DNA of 64,000 nt from Caldicellulosiruptor changbaiensis. Lineage in GTDB: Bacteria > Bacillota > Thermoanaerobacteria > Caldicellulosiruptorales > Caldicellulosiruptoraceae. The number at the start of each line of letters is the position of its first letter. Within the stretch, counting starts at the first letter, position 1. Below, one piece after another: positions 25,616 to 34,055 of the stretch. The notes beneath the pieces were generated by a model. It was not told where the DNA came from. It made no database searches and saw only the letters and a list, made by a program, of their open reading frames with translations. The stretch spans positions 949,001 to 1,013,000 of the forward strand of contig NZ_CP034791.1 in the NCBI RefSeq assembly GCF_003999255.1, read 5' to 3'. Both the position numbers and the translations under genes were made by a program.

Positions 25616-26800
25616 ATGTTAGCTTATTTTATTACTGTTTTAATTAAAGGGACTGCAAAAGGTTTATTTTTTCCTATTTGGATTTTACATATGTCAAATT
25701 TAAAAGTTTCATTATTTGCTATCGGAATATTGGGTAGTGTCTTAGAAACAATTAGGTTTGTTACAGAAATTCCTTTTGGGGCATTTGCAGATAGATATGG
25801 TAGAAAAGTTTCATTGTTTTTATCAGCTCTTTTAAATTTTATTGCTTTTTTCTTATTTTCATTAGGAAATACATTTTGTATGTTCCTATTTTCTGTATTA
25901 ATAATGGGATTAGCAGATTCCTTTGAATCTGGAGCATTAGAAGCATGGTTAGCTGATTATTTAATTCTGAAAGGGAAAAGCGATAAATTTGAGATTGAGA
26001 TTAGAAAAATGTACATTGTTTTTATTACAGGAAGTATTATTGGAGCAGTTTTTATAACCTTTATGTACAAAATAAATGCCATCCTACCATTTATAGTATC
26101 GGCAATATTATATATTATTGCAGCTTTGATAACTTATTTTTTTGTACCTGAATCGTTACAAGAATCTTATAATTCAAATAGCAACGAGTCAATGATAAAT
26201 AAGATTAAATTATCTATTTGTTATATTATTTCAACTAAAAGTTTATTTTTATTGTCATTAGCAGTATTTTTATTCGCAATAGGATTAGATGGCATAGAAA
26301 GATTTTATCAAACATTTCTTAAATTTAGAAAATTTAATATTTTCTTGATAAGTAATATATATATAATCAGTGCTATTTTTAGTCTTATGTTTATGCTTTT
26401 ACAAAACAAATTGGATAGTCCTAAAAAGAGTGAGTTGTTAATAATTGGTTGTCTAAAAATTTCAATGTTTATGATAGTAACTATTGCTGTCTTTGTAAAG
26501 TTAAATATTATTTCATATTTATGTTTAATACTTTTTTTTATACTAGAAGTTCTTCTTAGGCCTTATCTTCAAAGTTATCTAAATAGATATATAAATTCTG
26601 AAATAAGGGCTACTGCATTATCATTTTTTCAATTTGCAGAGGCTAGTGGCGAAATTTTAGCAGGTATTGGAATTGGTTACTTTATAAAGGTTTTAGGTAT
26701 TTCATATGGCTTGTTTGTAAGTGCTGCATTTATTTTAATTTCGGGTTTAGCAGTTTTTGTTTTGTTATTTTTTGAAAGAATATATAGAAATGTAGATTAA
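25616..26800 (+). CDS. MFS transporter
   Basis: A 394-residue major facilitator with about twelve helices. Motif A is GAFADRYGRK between helices 2 and 3, and there is a second-half counterpart. AAGGTGAGGG precedes the ATG. Very AT-rich. Immediately downstream are remains of a radical SAM enzyme (26817), an arrangement seen in small RiPP-type loci where the MFS exports the modified peptide. Substrate unknown; a drug or sugar efflux role cannot be excluded. Confidence 0.75.
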   Translation: MLAYFITVLIKGTAKGLFFPIWILHMSNLKVSLFAIGILGSVLETIRFVTEIPFGAFADRYGRKVSLFLSALLNFIAFFLFSLGNTFCMFLFSVLIMGLADSFESGALEAWLADYLILKGKSDKFEIEIRKMYIVFITGSIIGAVFITFMYKINAILPFIVSAILYIIAALITYFFVPESLQESYNSNSNESMINKIKLSICYIISTKSLFLLSLAVFLFAIGLDGIERFYQTFLKFRKFNIFLISNIYIISAIFSLMFMLLQNKLDSPKKSELLIIGCLKISMFMIVTIAVFVKLNIISYLCLILFFILEVLLRPYLQSYLNRYINSEIRATALSFFQFAEASGEILAGIGIGYFIKVLGISYGLFVSAAFILISGLAVFVLLFFERIYRNVD

Positions 26801-26816
26801 GATGGGGAATGTTTAG

Positions 26817-27166
26817 ATGCCTATTTATAAGCAAATAAATATGGACTACAGAGTGTTTAAAATGGATATTTAATTAGTAATAGGATTGCTTTAAATAAAA
26901 CAACTATTGAAATATGGGACTATTGGAATTAAAGAGTTATTAGGTGATATACCTATACTTGCAGCTTCAATAAGGGTGACTAAGCGATGCAATGCATTAT
27001 GTAAACACTGCTATGGCAACTCAGGCGAACCATTTTATAATGAGTTGACTACTCTGAAAAATTAAAAAGCTAATAGATGTTTATAGTGATGAATTTGGGT
27101 AAAGAAAATCTTTTTCACAGGTGGAGAACCGTTTACAAGCATTCCTGTAATGAACGAAAATGAGTG
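26817..27166 (+). pseudogene. Radical SAM enzyme, N-terminal fragment
   Basis: Three frames join to give MPIYKQINMDYRVFKMDI, then IPILAASIRVTKRCNALCKH with the CxxxCxxC cluster motif (CNALCKHC), then LIDVYSDEFG and IFFTGGEPFTS, the GGE motif that binds SAM. At least two frameshifts and stops. It ends just before an IS110-type element. The C-terminal SPASM half of such an enzyme lies 4.6 kb upstream (22248), but nothing proves that both come from one gene. Confidence 0.8.
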
Positions 27167-27198
27167 AAAATGAAGAGAAAAGAGATTTGAAAAGATAA

Positions 27199-27266
27199 GG
27201 TACCTCCTGATAAAATTAATAAAGTAAGTTGTACAACTTACGAAAAAACACAACAAAGGAGGTACC
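27199..27266 (+). promoter_or_regulatory. RBS-sequestering inverted repeat and palindrome of the IS
   Basis: GGTACCTCCT (27199-27208) is perfectly complementary to AGGAGGTACC (27257-27266), which contains the transposase Shine-Dalgarno. Between them lies the 18-bp palindrome GTAAGTTGTACAACTTAC (27224-27241). A transcript entering from outside would hide the ribosome binding site. Confidence 0.7.
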
Positions 27267-27270
27267 CTCT

Positions 27271-28557
27271 TTGAAGTATACACAAAATGAAAAGATATTA
27301 CAAGTCACAGAAAGAACTTTAGTTGTAGGAGTAGATATAGCAAAGGAAAGGCATGTTGGTAGAGCATTTGACTTCAGAGGAGTGGAGCTTGGTAAGAGAA
27401 TAGAATTTGAGAATAGGAAAGAAGGTATGGAAAAATTTCTGGATTGGGCAAATAAGATAATGAAAGCAAATGGCAAGGAGAGTATGATAGTTGGGATAGA
27501 ACCTACAGGGCATTACTGGCTGTGCTTTGAGCAGTACTTAAGAGAGAATGGCATAAAAGTGGTATTAGTGAATCCTTTTCACGTGAAGAGGAGCAAGGAG
27601 CTTGATGATAACACGCAAACTAAGAGTGATATAAAGGATCCGAAGACGATAGCAATGCTTGTGAAGGATGGAAGATACACAGAACCAAATATACCCGAGG
27701 GTATATATGCTGAGATGAGAGTAGCGATGAACATATATGAAAGGCTTCAAAAACAGCTGAATGTTTTAAAAAATCAAATAATCAATTGGCTTGATATATA
27801 TTTTCCAGAGTTTTTAGGAGTATTTTCTGATTGGGAAGGCAAGACAGCAATAGCGACGCTGAGAGAAATGCCATTGCCTTGTGATGTAGTAGGGAAGGAA
27901 GTAGAAGGGATTATAGAGTACTGGCGTGACAAAGTAGATAAGCGAGCGATTAGTCGCAGGAGGGCGATGGATTTAACAGAAGCTGCCAAAAGAAGTATAG
28001 GTAAAAAAGAAGGTAGAAAGCTGGCAAGACAAGAGATAAAATATTTGCTTGAAGAATATGAGCTTTTAAACAAGCAAGTAGAAGAGATAGAAGCCGAGAT
28101 GGCAGAGCTTTTGAAAGAGGTGCCGAATGGCGATAAGCTTCTTGAAATAAAAGGTGTTGGAGTGAAGACAGCAGTTGGATTTATTTCAGAGGTTGGAGAT
28201 ATAAAGAGGTATGAGGATTCGAAGCAGATACAGAAATTAGCGGGACTCAATATAGTTGAGAATAGTTCTGGCAAGTACAAGGGTCAGACGTGTATAAGTA
28301 AAAGAGGGCGAGGAAGGCTCAGAAGTAGCTTGTTCAAGGCCATGATTACAATAGTAGCAAAGAATGAAGAATTTAAGCAGCTGCACAGGTATTACACCAC
28401 GCGAGAGAACAATCCCTTGAAGAAGAAGCAATCATTAATAGCACTGTGTTGTAAATTGATAAGGGTGTTTTATGCGATTTTGAAAAAAGGCGTAAAGTAT
28501 GATGGGAACAAGATGTTGAGCGATATAAAGAGAGAGGCTTTAGCAAGGACAGCGTGA
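27271..28557 (+). CDS. IS110-family DEDD transposase
   Basis: A recombinase of 428 residues from TTG 27271, which follows AAAGGAGG closely. The RuvC-like N-terminal domain has GVDIAKERH (first Asp), GIEPTGHYW (Glu) and DIKDPKTIAM. A coiled-coil linker follows, then the C-terminal Tnp_20 domain with LLEIKGVGVKTAVGFISE and the serine-bearing CISKRGRGRLRSSLF. Such enzymes work with an element-encoded bridge RNA that reads target and donor. The frame is intact, so the element may be mobile. Confidence 0.93.
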   Translation: MKYTQNEKILQVTERTLVVGVDIAKERHVGRAFDFRGVELGKRIEFENRKEGMEKFLDWANKIMKANGKESMIVGIEPTGHYWLCFEQYLRENGIKVVLVNPFHVKRSKELDDNTQTKSDIKDPKTIAMLVKDGRYTEPNIPEGIYAEMRVAMNIYERLQKQLNVLKNQIINWLDIYFPEFLGVFSDWEGKTAIATLREMPLPCDVVGKEVEGIIEYWRDKVDKRAISRRRAMDLTEAAKRSIGKKEGRKLARQEIKYLLEEYELLNKQVEEIEAEMAELLKEVPNGDKLLEIKGVGVKTAVGFISEVGDIKRYEDSKQIQKLAGLNIVENSSGKYKGQTCISKRGRGRLRSSLFKAMITIVAKNEEFKQLHRYYTTRENNPLKKKQSLIALCCKLIRVFYAILKKGVKYDGNKMLSDIKREALARTA

Positions 28558-29030
28558 AGTGAAGCGAAGTGAGAAAAATTGCTTGAACATTCTTAGTTTA
28601 AAGCAGGAGAAATAGTTTGAGTGATTCACATCTTGAGGGGGTAAAGAAATTCTTAGCTTTGCGAGGAGATTAAGTCATGTCGAGTAGCAAAGCGCCCCTT
28701 TTAATAATAGTTCACATCTTAGAAAATGTATTGATGGTTAAGAAATGAAGGAGAAAGGATTAAATGATTTTTTATAGAAAGTAGATTGAAAAATGTGAGC
28801 GGGTGGTCAGAGTACATCCTCCATACGGGCGAAGACCCTGCATACGAGCATAACTGACGTCCACGCCATGGTAGATGGGACGAGGGAATTGAGGGCAAGT
28901 GAGAAAAGACCCTGAGAGACATGAGAGGGTAAACACCATGGTTGTTGTGGATAGATACCCGCCGTAATATGGTAGAGCAACAAGATAAATACAAGAGAGA
29001 GGCTGAGTCTAAGCTAGGTATGGTAGAATA
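28558..29030 (+). ncRNA. Candidate bridge (seek) RNA region of the IS110/IS1111-type element
   Basis: About 470 nt of 3' non-coding DNA, less AT-rich than its surroundings and full of short inverted repeats (CTTTGCG...AGCAAAGCGC; GCGGGT...ACCCGC at 28798/28957) and recurring ATGGTAGA (28868, 28970, 29019). No protein is encoded. The position agrees with bridge RNAs of IS1111-like elements; exact RNA ends and guide loops cannot be assigned by eye. Confidence 0.4.
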
Positions 29031-29142
29031 AAGCAATAATAACAATATCAAGAACAAAATTATTTGTTTCGATAGCGAATTTTAAAGAAATCGCGAGATA
29101 TTTTGAGAAAATCAAAGGTATATTGAGAGAGGTGGTGAAAAT

Positions 29143-29625
29143 ATGCAAGACCAGGCAATAAATATAGAATTAGAGGAATTAGAAGAGGGTATGAAAGATA
29201 AATACCTTATATTTATGGTAGATGAACAATACTATGGGATTGAAATAAAATACGTGATAGAGATTATAGGTCTTTTACCTATTACCTATGTCCCCCATCA
29301 GCAAGAGTACATCAAAGGAATTGTCAATTTAAGAGGAAAAATAATACCTGTGGTTGATGCAAGAATAAGATTAGGGAAAGAATATAAGGAGTATCACGAA
29401 AGAACGTGTATAATTGTTGTGAGCATAGCTGATTTTCAGGTTGGAATCATTGTTGACCATGTTAGTGAGGTTGCAATTATAAAAGAAGACGAGCTTGCAC
29501 CTCTTCCAGAAGTGGAAATGCAGGCTGCCGAGAGATTTGTAAAAAGTGTAGCAAATTCTTCTGGGAGACTGATTCTCTTGCTGGATTGCGAAAAATTTGT
29601 CAATCCGAACAAAATCGGAATTTAA
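29143..29625 (+). CDS. cheW: Chemotaxis coupling protein CheW
   Basis: A 160-residue adaptor that links chemoreceptors to the kinase CheA. One CheW domain covers most of the protein: [37 protein letters not shown] and [22 protein letters not shown] precedes the ATG. A methyl-accepting receptor follows 25 nt downstream, so the two are an operon. The upstream region contains TTTCGATAG, which resembles a sigma-28 -10 box, but no matching -35 is clear. This upstream region is copied at 22786. Confidence 0.92.
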   Translation: MQDQAINIELEELEEGMKDKYLIFMVDEQYYGIEIKYVIEIIGLLPITYVPHQQEYIKGIVNLRGKIIPVVDARIRLGKEYKEYHERTCIIVVSIADFQVGIIVDHVSEVAIIKEDELAPLPEVEMQAAERFVKSVANSSGRLILLLDCEKFVNPNKIGI

Positions 29626-29650
29626 AAATAAAAGGAAAGGATGTGAATGT

Positions 29651-31201
29651 ATGAAGTTTTTTAGAGATATGAAAATCTCATTAAAGATTTTGGCGGGGTT
29701 TTTTGTGATTTTAGTTTTGATTTCTATTATGGGGGCTGTTGCAGTAAATAGCTTAAACAAGATTCATAATTCTTACATGACAATGTACGAGAACAACGTA
29801 AAGGCATTCGTGTATATTAGTGGTGTATTAGAAGGATTTGAGAGACAGAGAGTAAACTACAGAAATGTTTTGTTGTCCCGAAATGCTAATGAGTTGCAAT
29901 CTTATCTGCAAAAGGCGGATGAAATAAACAACTATTACAAGTCCAACTTACAAGAATTTTCAAAGATAATAAAAGAAAAAGAGATCATTGATGAGTACAA
30001 AAAACTAGTAAATTATCTTGAACAGTATGACCAGCTTACAAATCAAATATTAGAACTTGCTAAGACAAATAAAAAAGAAGCAATTAACCTTCTGTTCAAG
30101 CCAAGTTCTGCTCAGCTTGTGACAGATGTTCAGAATTCAATAAACAACTTATACGACATGGAGCGAAAATACATTGAAGGGTTAAATGCCCAAAACAACA
30201 AGTTAGCTTTTCAAACAAAAGCTCTTCTAATAGTTGTTATTGTAATCTCAATAGGTGTTGCAGTAATCTTAGCTTTACTTATCTCAAATGTAATTAGCAG
30301 ACCTCTAAACAAAATGGTTTTTGTTGCCGAGGCAATAGCAGATGGTGATTTGACAATTGAAGTGGAAAATGATTCTAAAGATGAGATAGGAAAGTTAGCT
30401 GGAGCATTTGATAGAATGGTAAAAGGTTTAAATGAGCTTATACACGGGATTAAGACCTCTGCAGAGCAGGTTGCAATTGGTGCAAAACAGCTGGCTGATG
30501 CCTCACAAAACCTTGCCCAAGGTGCAACAGAGCAGGCAACTGTTATTGAGCAGCTTAATGCCTCGGTTGAAGAAGTATCAGTTCAGACAAAACAAAATGC
30601 ACAGAATGTTGAAGAAGCATCGAAGTTTGCGAGTCAGATAAGGGAAGATGCCAAAATAGGTATGGAACAGATGGAACATATGATGAAGGCAATGGAAGAG
30701 ATTAGCTTGGCATCATCAAATATATCAAAGATTATAAAGACAATCGATGAAATAGCATTCCAGACAAACATATTAGCCTTAAATGCAGCAGTTGAGGCAG
30801 CAAGGGCAGGTAGTTATGGCAAGGGATTTGCAGTTGTGGCTGAAGAGGTGAGAAACTTGGCAACGCGAAGTGCAAATGCTGCAAAAGAGACAAGTAGCCT
30901 GATAGAATCTACTATAAAGAAGATAGAAGCAGGTGATAGCATAACAAAACAAACACACGCGGCTCTTGACAAAATTGCAAAGAGCATTGACAAGATGGCA
31001 ATGATTATGAACGATATTTCCTATTCATCAAAAGAACAGTCAGAGGCTATAGCCCAAATTACAGAAGGTATAAATCAGGTGGCAAATGTTGTCCAGAGCA
31101 ATTCAGCAAATTCTCAGGAGACTGCTGCTGCCTCAGAAGAGCTTTATAGTCAAGCAGATACACTTAAAAACCTTGTTGAAAGGTTTAGAACGAAAAACTA
31201 A
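29651..31201 (+). CDS. Methyl-accepting chemotaxis protein
   Basis: A membrane chemoreceptor of 516 residues. It has an N-terminal membrane helix ([20 protein letters not shown]), an external four-helix-bundle sensor of about 150 residues, a second helix ([20 protein letters not shown]), a HAMP domain ([19 protein letters not shown]) and a long cytoplasmic signalling hairpin with the tip [21 protein letters not shown] 29651 is preceded by AAGGAAAGGATGTG. It is translated together with cheW. The ligand is unknown. Confidence 0.92.
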   Translation: MKFFRDMKISLKILAGFFVILVLISIMGAVAVNSLNKIHNSYMTMYENNVKAFVYISGVLEGFERQRVNYRNVLLSRNANELQSYLQKADEINNYYKSNLQEFSKIIKEKEIIDEYKKLVNYLEQYDQLTNQILELAKTNKKEAINLLFKPSSAQLVTDVQNSINNLYDMERKYIEGLNAQNNKLAFQTKALLIVVIVISIGVAVILALLISNVISRPLNKMVFVAEAIADGDLTIEVENDSKDEIGKLAGAFDRMVKGLNELIHGIKTSAEQVAIGAKQLADASQNLAQGATEQATVIEQLNASVEEVSVQTKQNAQNVEEASKFASQIREDAKIGMEQMEHMMKAMEEISLASSNISKIIKTIDEIAFQTNILALNAAVEAARAGSYGKGFAVVAEEVRNLATRSANAAKETSSLIESTIKKIEAGDSITKQTHAALDKIAKSIDKMAMIMNDISYSSKEQSEAIAQITEGINQVANVVQSNSANSQETAAASEELYSQADTLKNLVERFRTKN

Positions 31202-31224
31202 GAGTAAATAACGATCTGTTTGAA

Positions 31225-31260
31225 GGGCTGTTGTAAGGCAAAACTTAGAACAGCCCTTTT
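31225..31260 (+). terminator. Terminator of the cheW-mcp operon
   Basis: GGGCTGTT...AACAGCCC followed by T4. Confidence 0.8.
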
Positions 31261-31358
31261 AATCTTTTGTATCGATACAGATAGCTAATGGAGTTTTGAT
31301 TTTTATTTTTTATGATATAAAATTGTTGTGGGATAAAATTCTTTGTTGAGGTGAGAAT

Positions 31359-31913
31359 ATGGACAAGAAAACTAAGTTTTGGATATTTTCAGGAATATTG
31401 ATAGGAGCTGTTTTTGTGTTAACCTTTACAATTAAAATACCTTTGCTAACAGGCTACTTTAATATCGGTGATGTTATTATTATGCTTGCATCTATTTTGT
31501 TTGGCAAGGGAGTAGGGTTTTTATCGGGTTCTTTTGGTTCTGCTCTTTCAGATATAGCTTCTGGTTATTTAGTCTATGCTCCATTTACATTTATCATTAA
31601 AGGATTGGAAGGGTATATATGTGGTCTTATATTTGAAAAGTTAGAAAAAGGTAAAAAGCCAAATATTGGTTTTATTGTCGCAACCATACTCAGTGGTATT
31701 TGGATGGCAGTTGGTTATTTTTTGTCAGAAGCTTTTGTGTTAAAATATGTGTCATCAGCATTAAATGTTAATAGAGACCTGCAGTTTGGATTTAAAACGG
31801 CGCTTGTAAATCTTCCGTTTAATTTGTTGCAAGGGATATTGTCAGCTGTAATTGCTATAGTATTAATTGTGCCACTTTATAAGAATAAATTTATTGGGAA
31901 GATGAGAACTTGA
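31359..31913 (+). CDS. ECF transporter S component
   Basis: A 184-residue integral membrane protein with about six helices, of the energy-coupling-factor substrate-binding type. GYFNIGDVIIMLASILFGK, FGSALSDIASGYLVYAPFT and IIKGLEGYICGLIF match this class closely. It would bind a vitamin-like small molecule and share a general ATPase module encoded elsewhere. TTGAGGTGAG precedes ATG. Its stop overlaps the TTG start of the next gene. No riboswitch recognised in the leader; the substrate is not determinable here. Confidence 0.85.
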   Translation: MDKKTKFWIFSGILIGAVFVLTFTIKIPLLTGYFNIGDVIIMLASILFGKGVGFLSGSFGSALSDIASGYLVYAPFTFIIKGLEGYICGLIFEKLEKGKKPNIGFIVATILSGIWMAVGYFLSEAFVLKYVSSALNVNRDLQFGFKTALVNLPFNLLQGILSAVIAIVLIVPLYKNKFIGKMRT

Positions 31914-32662
31914 GATATATAAAATTTCCGCATTTGCCAAGTAGAAAAGTCACCCATGTTTTGATTGATAAAAGAGCTTATAATAAGACAGTCTATATGT
32001 TAGAAGATTTAAAGATTGAAGCAATTTTTTGCGAAAAATCAAAAGATGTATATAATGCCATTTCATCTCATCCAGACATATTTTATTTTCACTATGAAAA
32101 TGATTTAATATTTGCCGCTCCCAACTCACCAAAGAAGACTACTAATGAACTTTGTAAGCTGGGATTCAATATAATATTTGGTGAAAGGAATATATCTAAA
32201 AAGTATCCTGAGGACATTGGTTATAATTTAGCAAGGATTGGTAACTACGTCTTTCACAATTTCAAATTTACTGATAGAATTATTTTAAAATACATTGAAA
32301 GAGATAACCTAAAGAAAATCCATGTAAACCAAGGATATTCAAAGTGTTCGATATTAATTATAAACGAAAGGGCGATTATTACCTCAGACAAAAAAATTTA
32401 CAAAAAAGCTCTTGAAAATAACATAGATGCACTTTTAATAGTGCCCGGATTTATAAAATTAGAAGGTCTAAACTATGGATTTATTGGTGGTTGTGGAGGA
32501 TTGATTGACAAAGATGTTTTAATTTTCAATGGAGATATATCAAAGCATCCAGATTATAGCAAGATAAAAGAATTTCTAAAGAAATATAAAATTGAATGCT
32601 TGTGTGCAGAAGGTTTTGAGCTTTCAGATATAGGTTCAATCATTCCTTTGTGTCAGGAGTAG
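31910..32662 (+). CDS. DUF6873-like (GME-fold) protein
   Basis: A 250-residue soluble protein starting at TTG 31910, overlapping the S-component stop (TTGA), which indicates coupling. Segments such as GYSKCSILIINERAIITSD, NIDALLIVPGFIKLEGLNYG and FIGGCGGLID fit what I remember as the DUF6873 family, assigned to the guanidino-modifying-enzyme fold. GGCGG with an adjacent Cys could be an active-site feature, but this is not established. Pairing with a vitamin-type transporter suggests a role in cofactor or metabolite handling; this is inferred. Confidence 0.6.
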   Translation: MRYIKFPHLPSRKVTHVLIDKRAYNKTVYMLEDLKIEAIFCEKSKDVYNAISSHPDIFYFHYENDLIFAAPNSPKKTTNELCKLGFNIIFGERNISKKYPEDIGYNLARIGNYVFHNFKFTDRIILKYIERDNLKKIHVNQGYSKCSILIINERAIITSDKKIYKKALENNIDALLIVPGFIKLEGLNYGFIGGCGGLIDKDVLIFNGDISKHPDYSKIKEFLKKYKIECLCAEGFELSDIGSIIPLCQE

Positions 32663-32750
32663 AAAAAAGAGCATACTTAAAAAGAATTTTTGCGGGTATA
32701 TTTATTATAGTCCCTTTACTCAAAGAATATTATTCAGGGATGTGAAAAAG

Positions 32751-33644
32751 ATGCAAATATTGAGTTTGGGAGTGGCAGAAGAACCTTTCTTTGTATATAG
32801 TAGATTAAAAAAACAATTTGATGAACTAGAAAATATAAAAGGACTTTCAATAGAGCAAGGACAGAGCGGAGAAATAACCTTTTATGGAATATTTTTGAGT
32901 GATGAGGAAATAAAGAAGAACCTTGATTTATACACATATGAAAGAATAAAATATTTCATTGCGGCAGCTCTATGCAATGTGATAATTGATTATACAAAGG
33001 AGAAGCTGATTTGCAAATTGGTAGATGAAAACTACTATTTTTTGGATGGTATAGAAAAAGAAAAGATTTTGTTTGAAAGTAGAAAAAGAATGGATGAGAT
33101 AGTTGAAAGCAGCGGATTTTCAAATATTAGATATGAGATAATTAAAAAGGTTTTAGACTTTCTTGATTATAACTTTGAATTTAATTTTGAAGGCTTTTTG
33201 ACATTTAGATTAAAGGAATATCTTAAAATCATAAACAATATCATTGAAGATGCAGCAAGCAAGTACTTTTTAGAAAGAGAATATATCCAGTTTATAAACT
33301 TGTTGAAATACTTTTTAGATCTCCAAAATACAAAAATAGATTTAGTCCACATAGTACCTGATGAAAAAGCGTATATTCTATATGACAAAGAACTTAAAGA
33401 GGTAAAAGACGAGTTTTTTGAAATGTTATCAAAAAATTTGAAGTTAAATCTTAGCAAAGAGGATATATTGCTCAGCAGATTAATATCTCTTTCGCCCCAG
33501 CAAGTTATCTTTCACAGACATTGCAGCTCCAATCTCTCTCAGGATATTTTAGAGATACTTTCTCTTGTATTTGAACAGAGAATTCATTTTTGTGATGAAT
33601 GTGAGATTGAAAAATCAAAGACTATTGCCAAAAGTGAGGAATAA
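32751..33644 (+). CDS. ytxC: YtxC-like sporulation-associated protein
   Basis: A 297-residue protein resembling the YtxC family of Firmicutes: KILFESRKRMDEIVESSGF, FEFNFEGFLTFRLKEYLKII, SLSPQQVIFHRHCS and the terminal FCDECEIE with two Cys. No signal peptide. ATG 32751 sits at a good distance from AGGGATG; GTG 32742 is an alternative. A function beyond association with sporulation genomes is not known. A tight terminator overlaps the stop. Confidence 0.7.
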   Translation: MQILSLGVAEEPFFVYSRLKKQFDELENIKGLSIEQGQSGEITFYGIFLSDEEIKKNLDLYTYERIKYFIAAALCNVIIDYTKEKLICKLVDENYYFLDGIEKEKILFESRKRMDEIVESSGFSNIRYEIIKKVLDFLDYNFEFNFEGFLTFRLKEYLKIINNIIEDAASKYFLEREYIQFINLLKYFLDLQNTKIDLVHIVPDEKAYILYDKELKEVKDEFFEMLSKNLKLNLSKEDILLSRLISLSPQQVIFHRHCSSNLSQDILEILSLVFEQRIHFCDECEIEKSKTIAKSEE

Positions 33645-33659
33645 ATCCTCACTTTTTTT
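33633..33659 (+). terminator. Terminator overlapping ytxC stop
   Basis: AGTGAGGA-ATAAA-TCCTCACT followed by T7; the stop codon lies in the loop. Confidence 0.9.
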
Positions 33660-33743
33660 ATGCTGGTGTCAAACAAAGTTTACTTCAGCTATTTAAAGTG
33701 ATATAATTTTAAAGGGAATAACCTCGAAGAGGTGCAAAAGGGT

Positions 33744-34055
33744 ATGAATCAAAAGCTGAAAAATGAGATGACCGACCATCTTTTTGAAGCCATACTGGAA
33801 CTTAAGACAATAGAAGAATGTTATAACTTTTTTGAAGATTTGTGTACTGTAAAAGAGATTCAGGAACTTTCGCAACGATTTGAAGTTGCAAAGCTTTTAT
33901 TTGAAGGTGCAAAGTACAGTGAGATAACCCAAAAAACAGGGGCTTCGCCTGCTACAATAAGCAGAGTAAATAGATGTTTAAATTATGGAGCAGATGGATA
34001 TAGAACTGTATTAGAAAGAATAAAAGAAAAAACAAGATTGGATGAGCAAAAGTGA
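33744..34055 (+). CDS. YerC/YecD family TrpR-related regulator
   Basis: A 103-residue DNA-binding protein of the TrpR-like YerC/YecD family. It has an N-terminal helical dimer region (EAILELKTIEECYNFFEDLC) and a helix-turn-helix (KYSEITQKTGASPATISRVN). ATG 33744 follows GAGGTG. Its TGA overlaps the ATG of the methyltransferase gene (TGATG), so translation is coupled. Target genes are unknown in this organism. Confidence 0.85.
   Translation: MNQKLKNEMTDHLFEAILELKTIEECYNFFEDLCTVKEIQELSQRFEVAKLLFEGAKYSEITQKTGASPATISRVNRCLNYGADGYRTVLERIKEKTRLDEQK

Larger units (their letters stand above)
27170..29030 (+). mobile_element. IS110/IS1111-type insertion sequence (borders approximate)
   Basis: A single DEDD transposase gene with a short 5' and a long (about 470-nt) 3' non-coding region, the IS1111-like layout. 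Borders are estimated: the left lies between the radical-SAM fragment (end 27166) and 27199, the right before the cheW upstream region at about 29032. No target duplication is expected in this family. Confidence 0.7.

Noticed and set aside
27774..28280. 168-codon minus-strand frame inside the IS110 transposase
   Set aside because: Shadow of a well supported transposase; Ser-rich product without homology features.
29032..29142. Sigma-28 promoter for cheW
   Set aside because: TTTCGATAG resembles the -10, but no TAAA-type -35 is found at 14-16 bp, so it was not annotated as a promoter.
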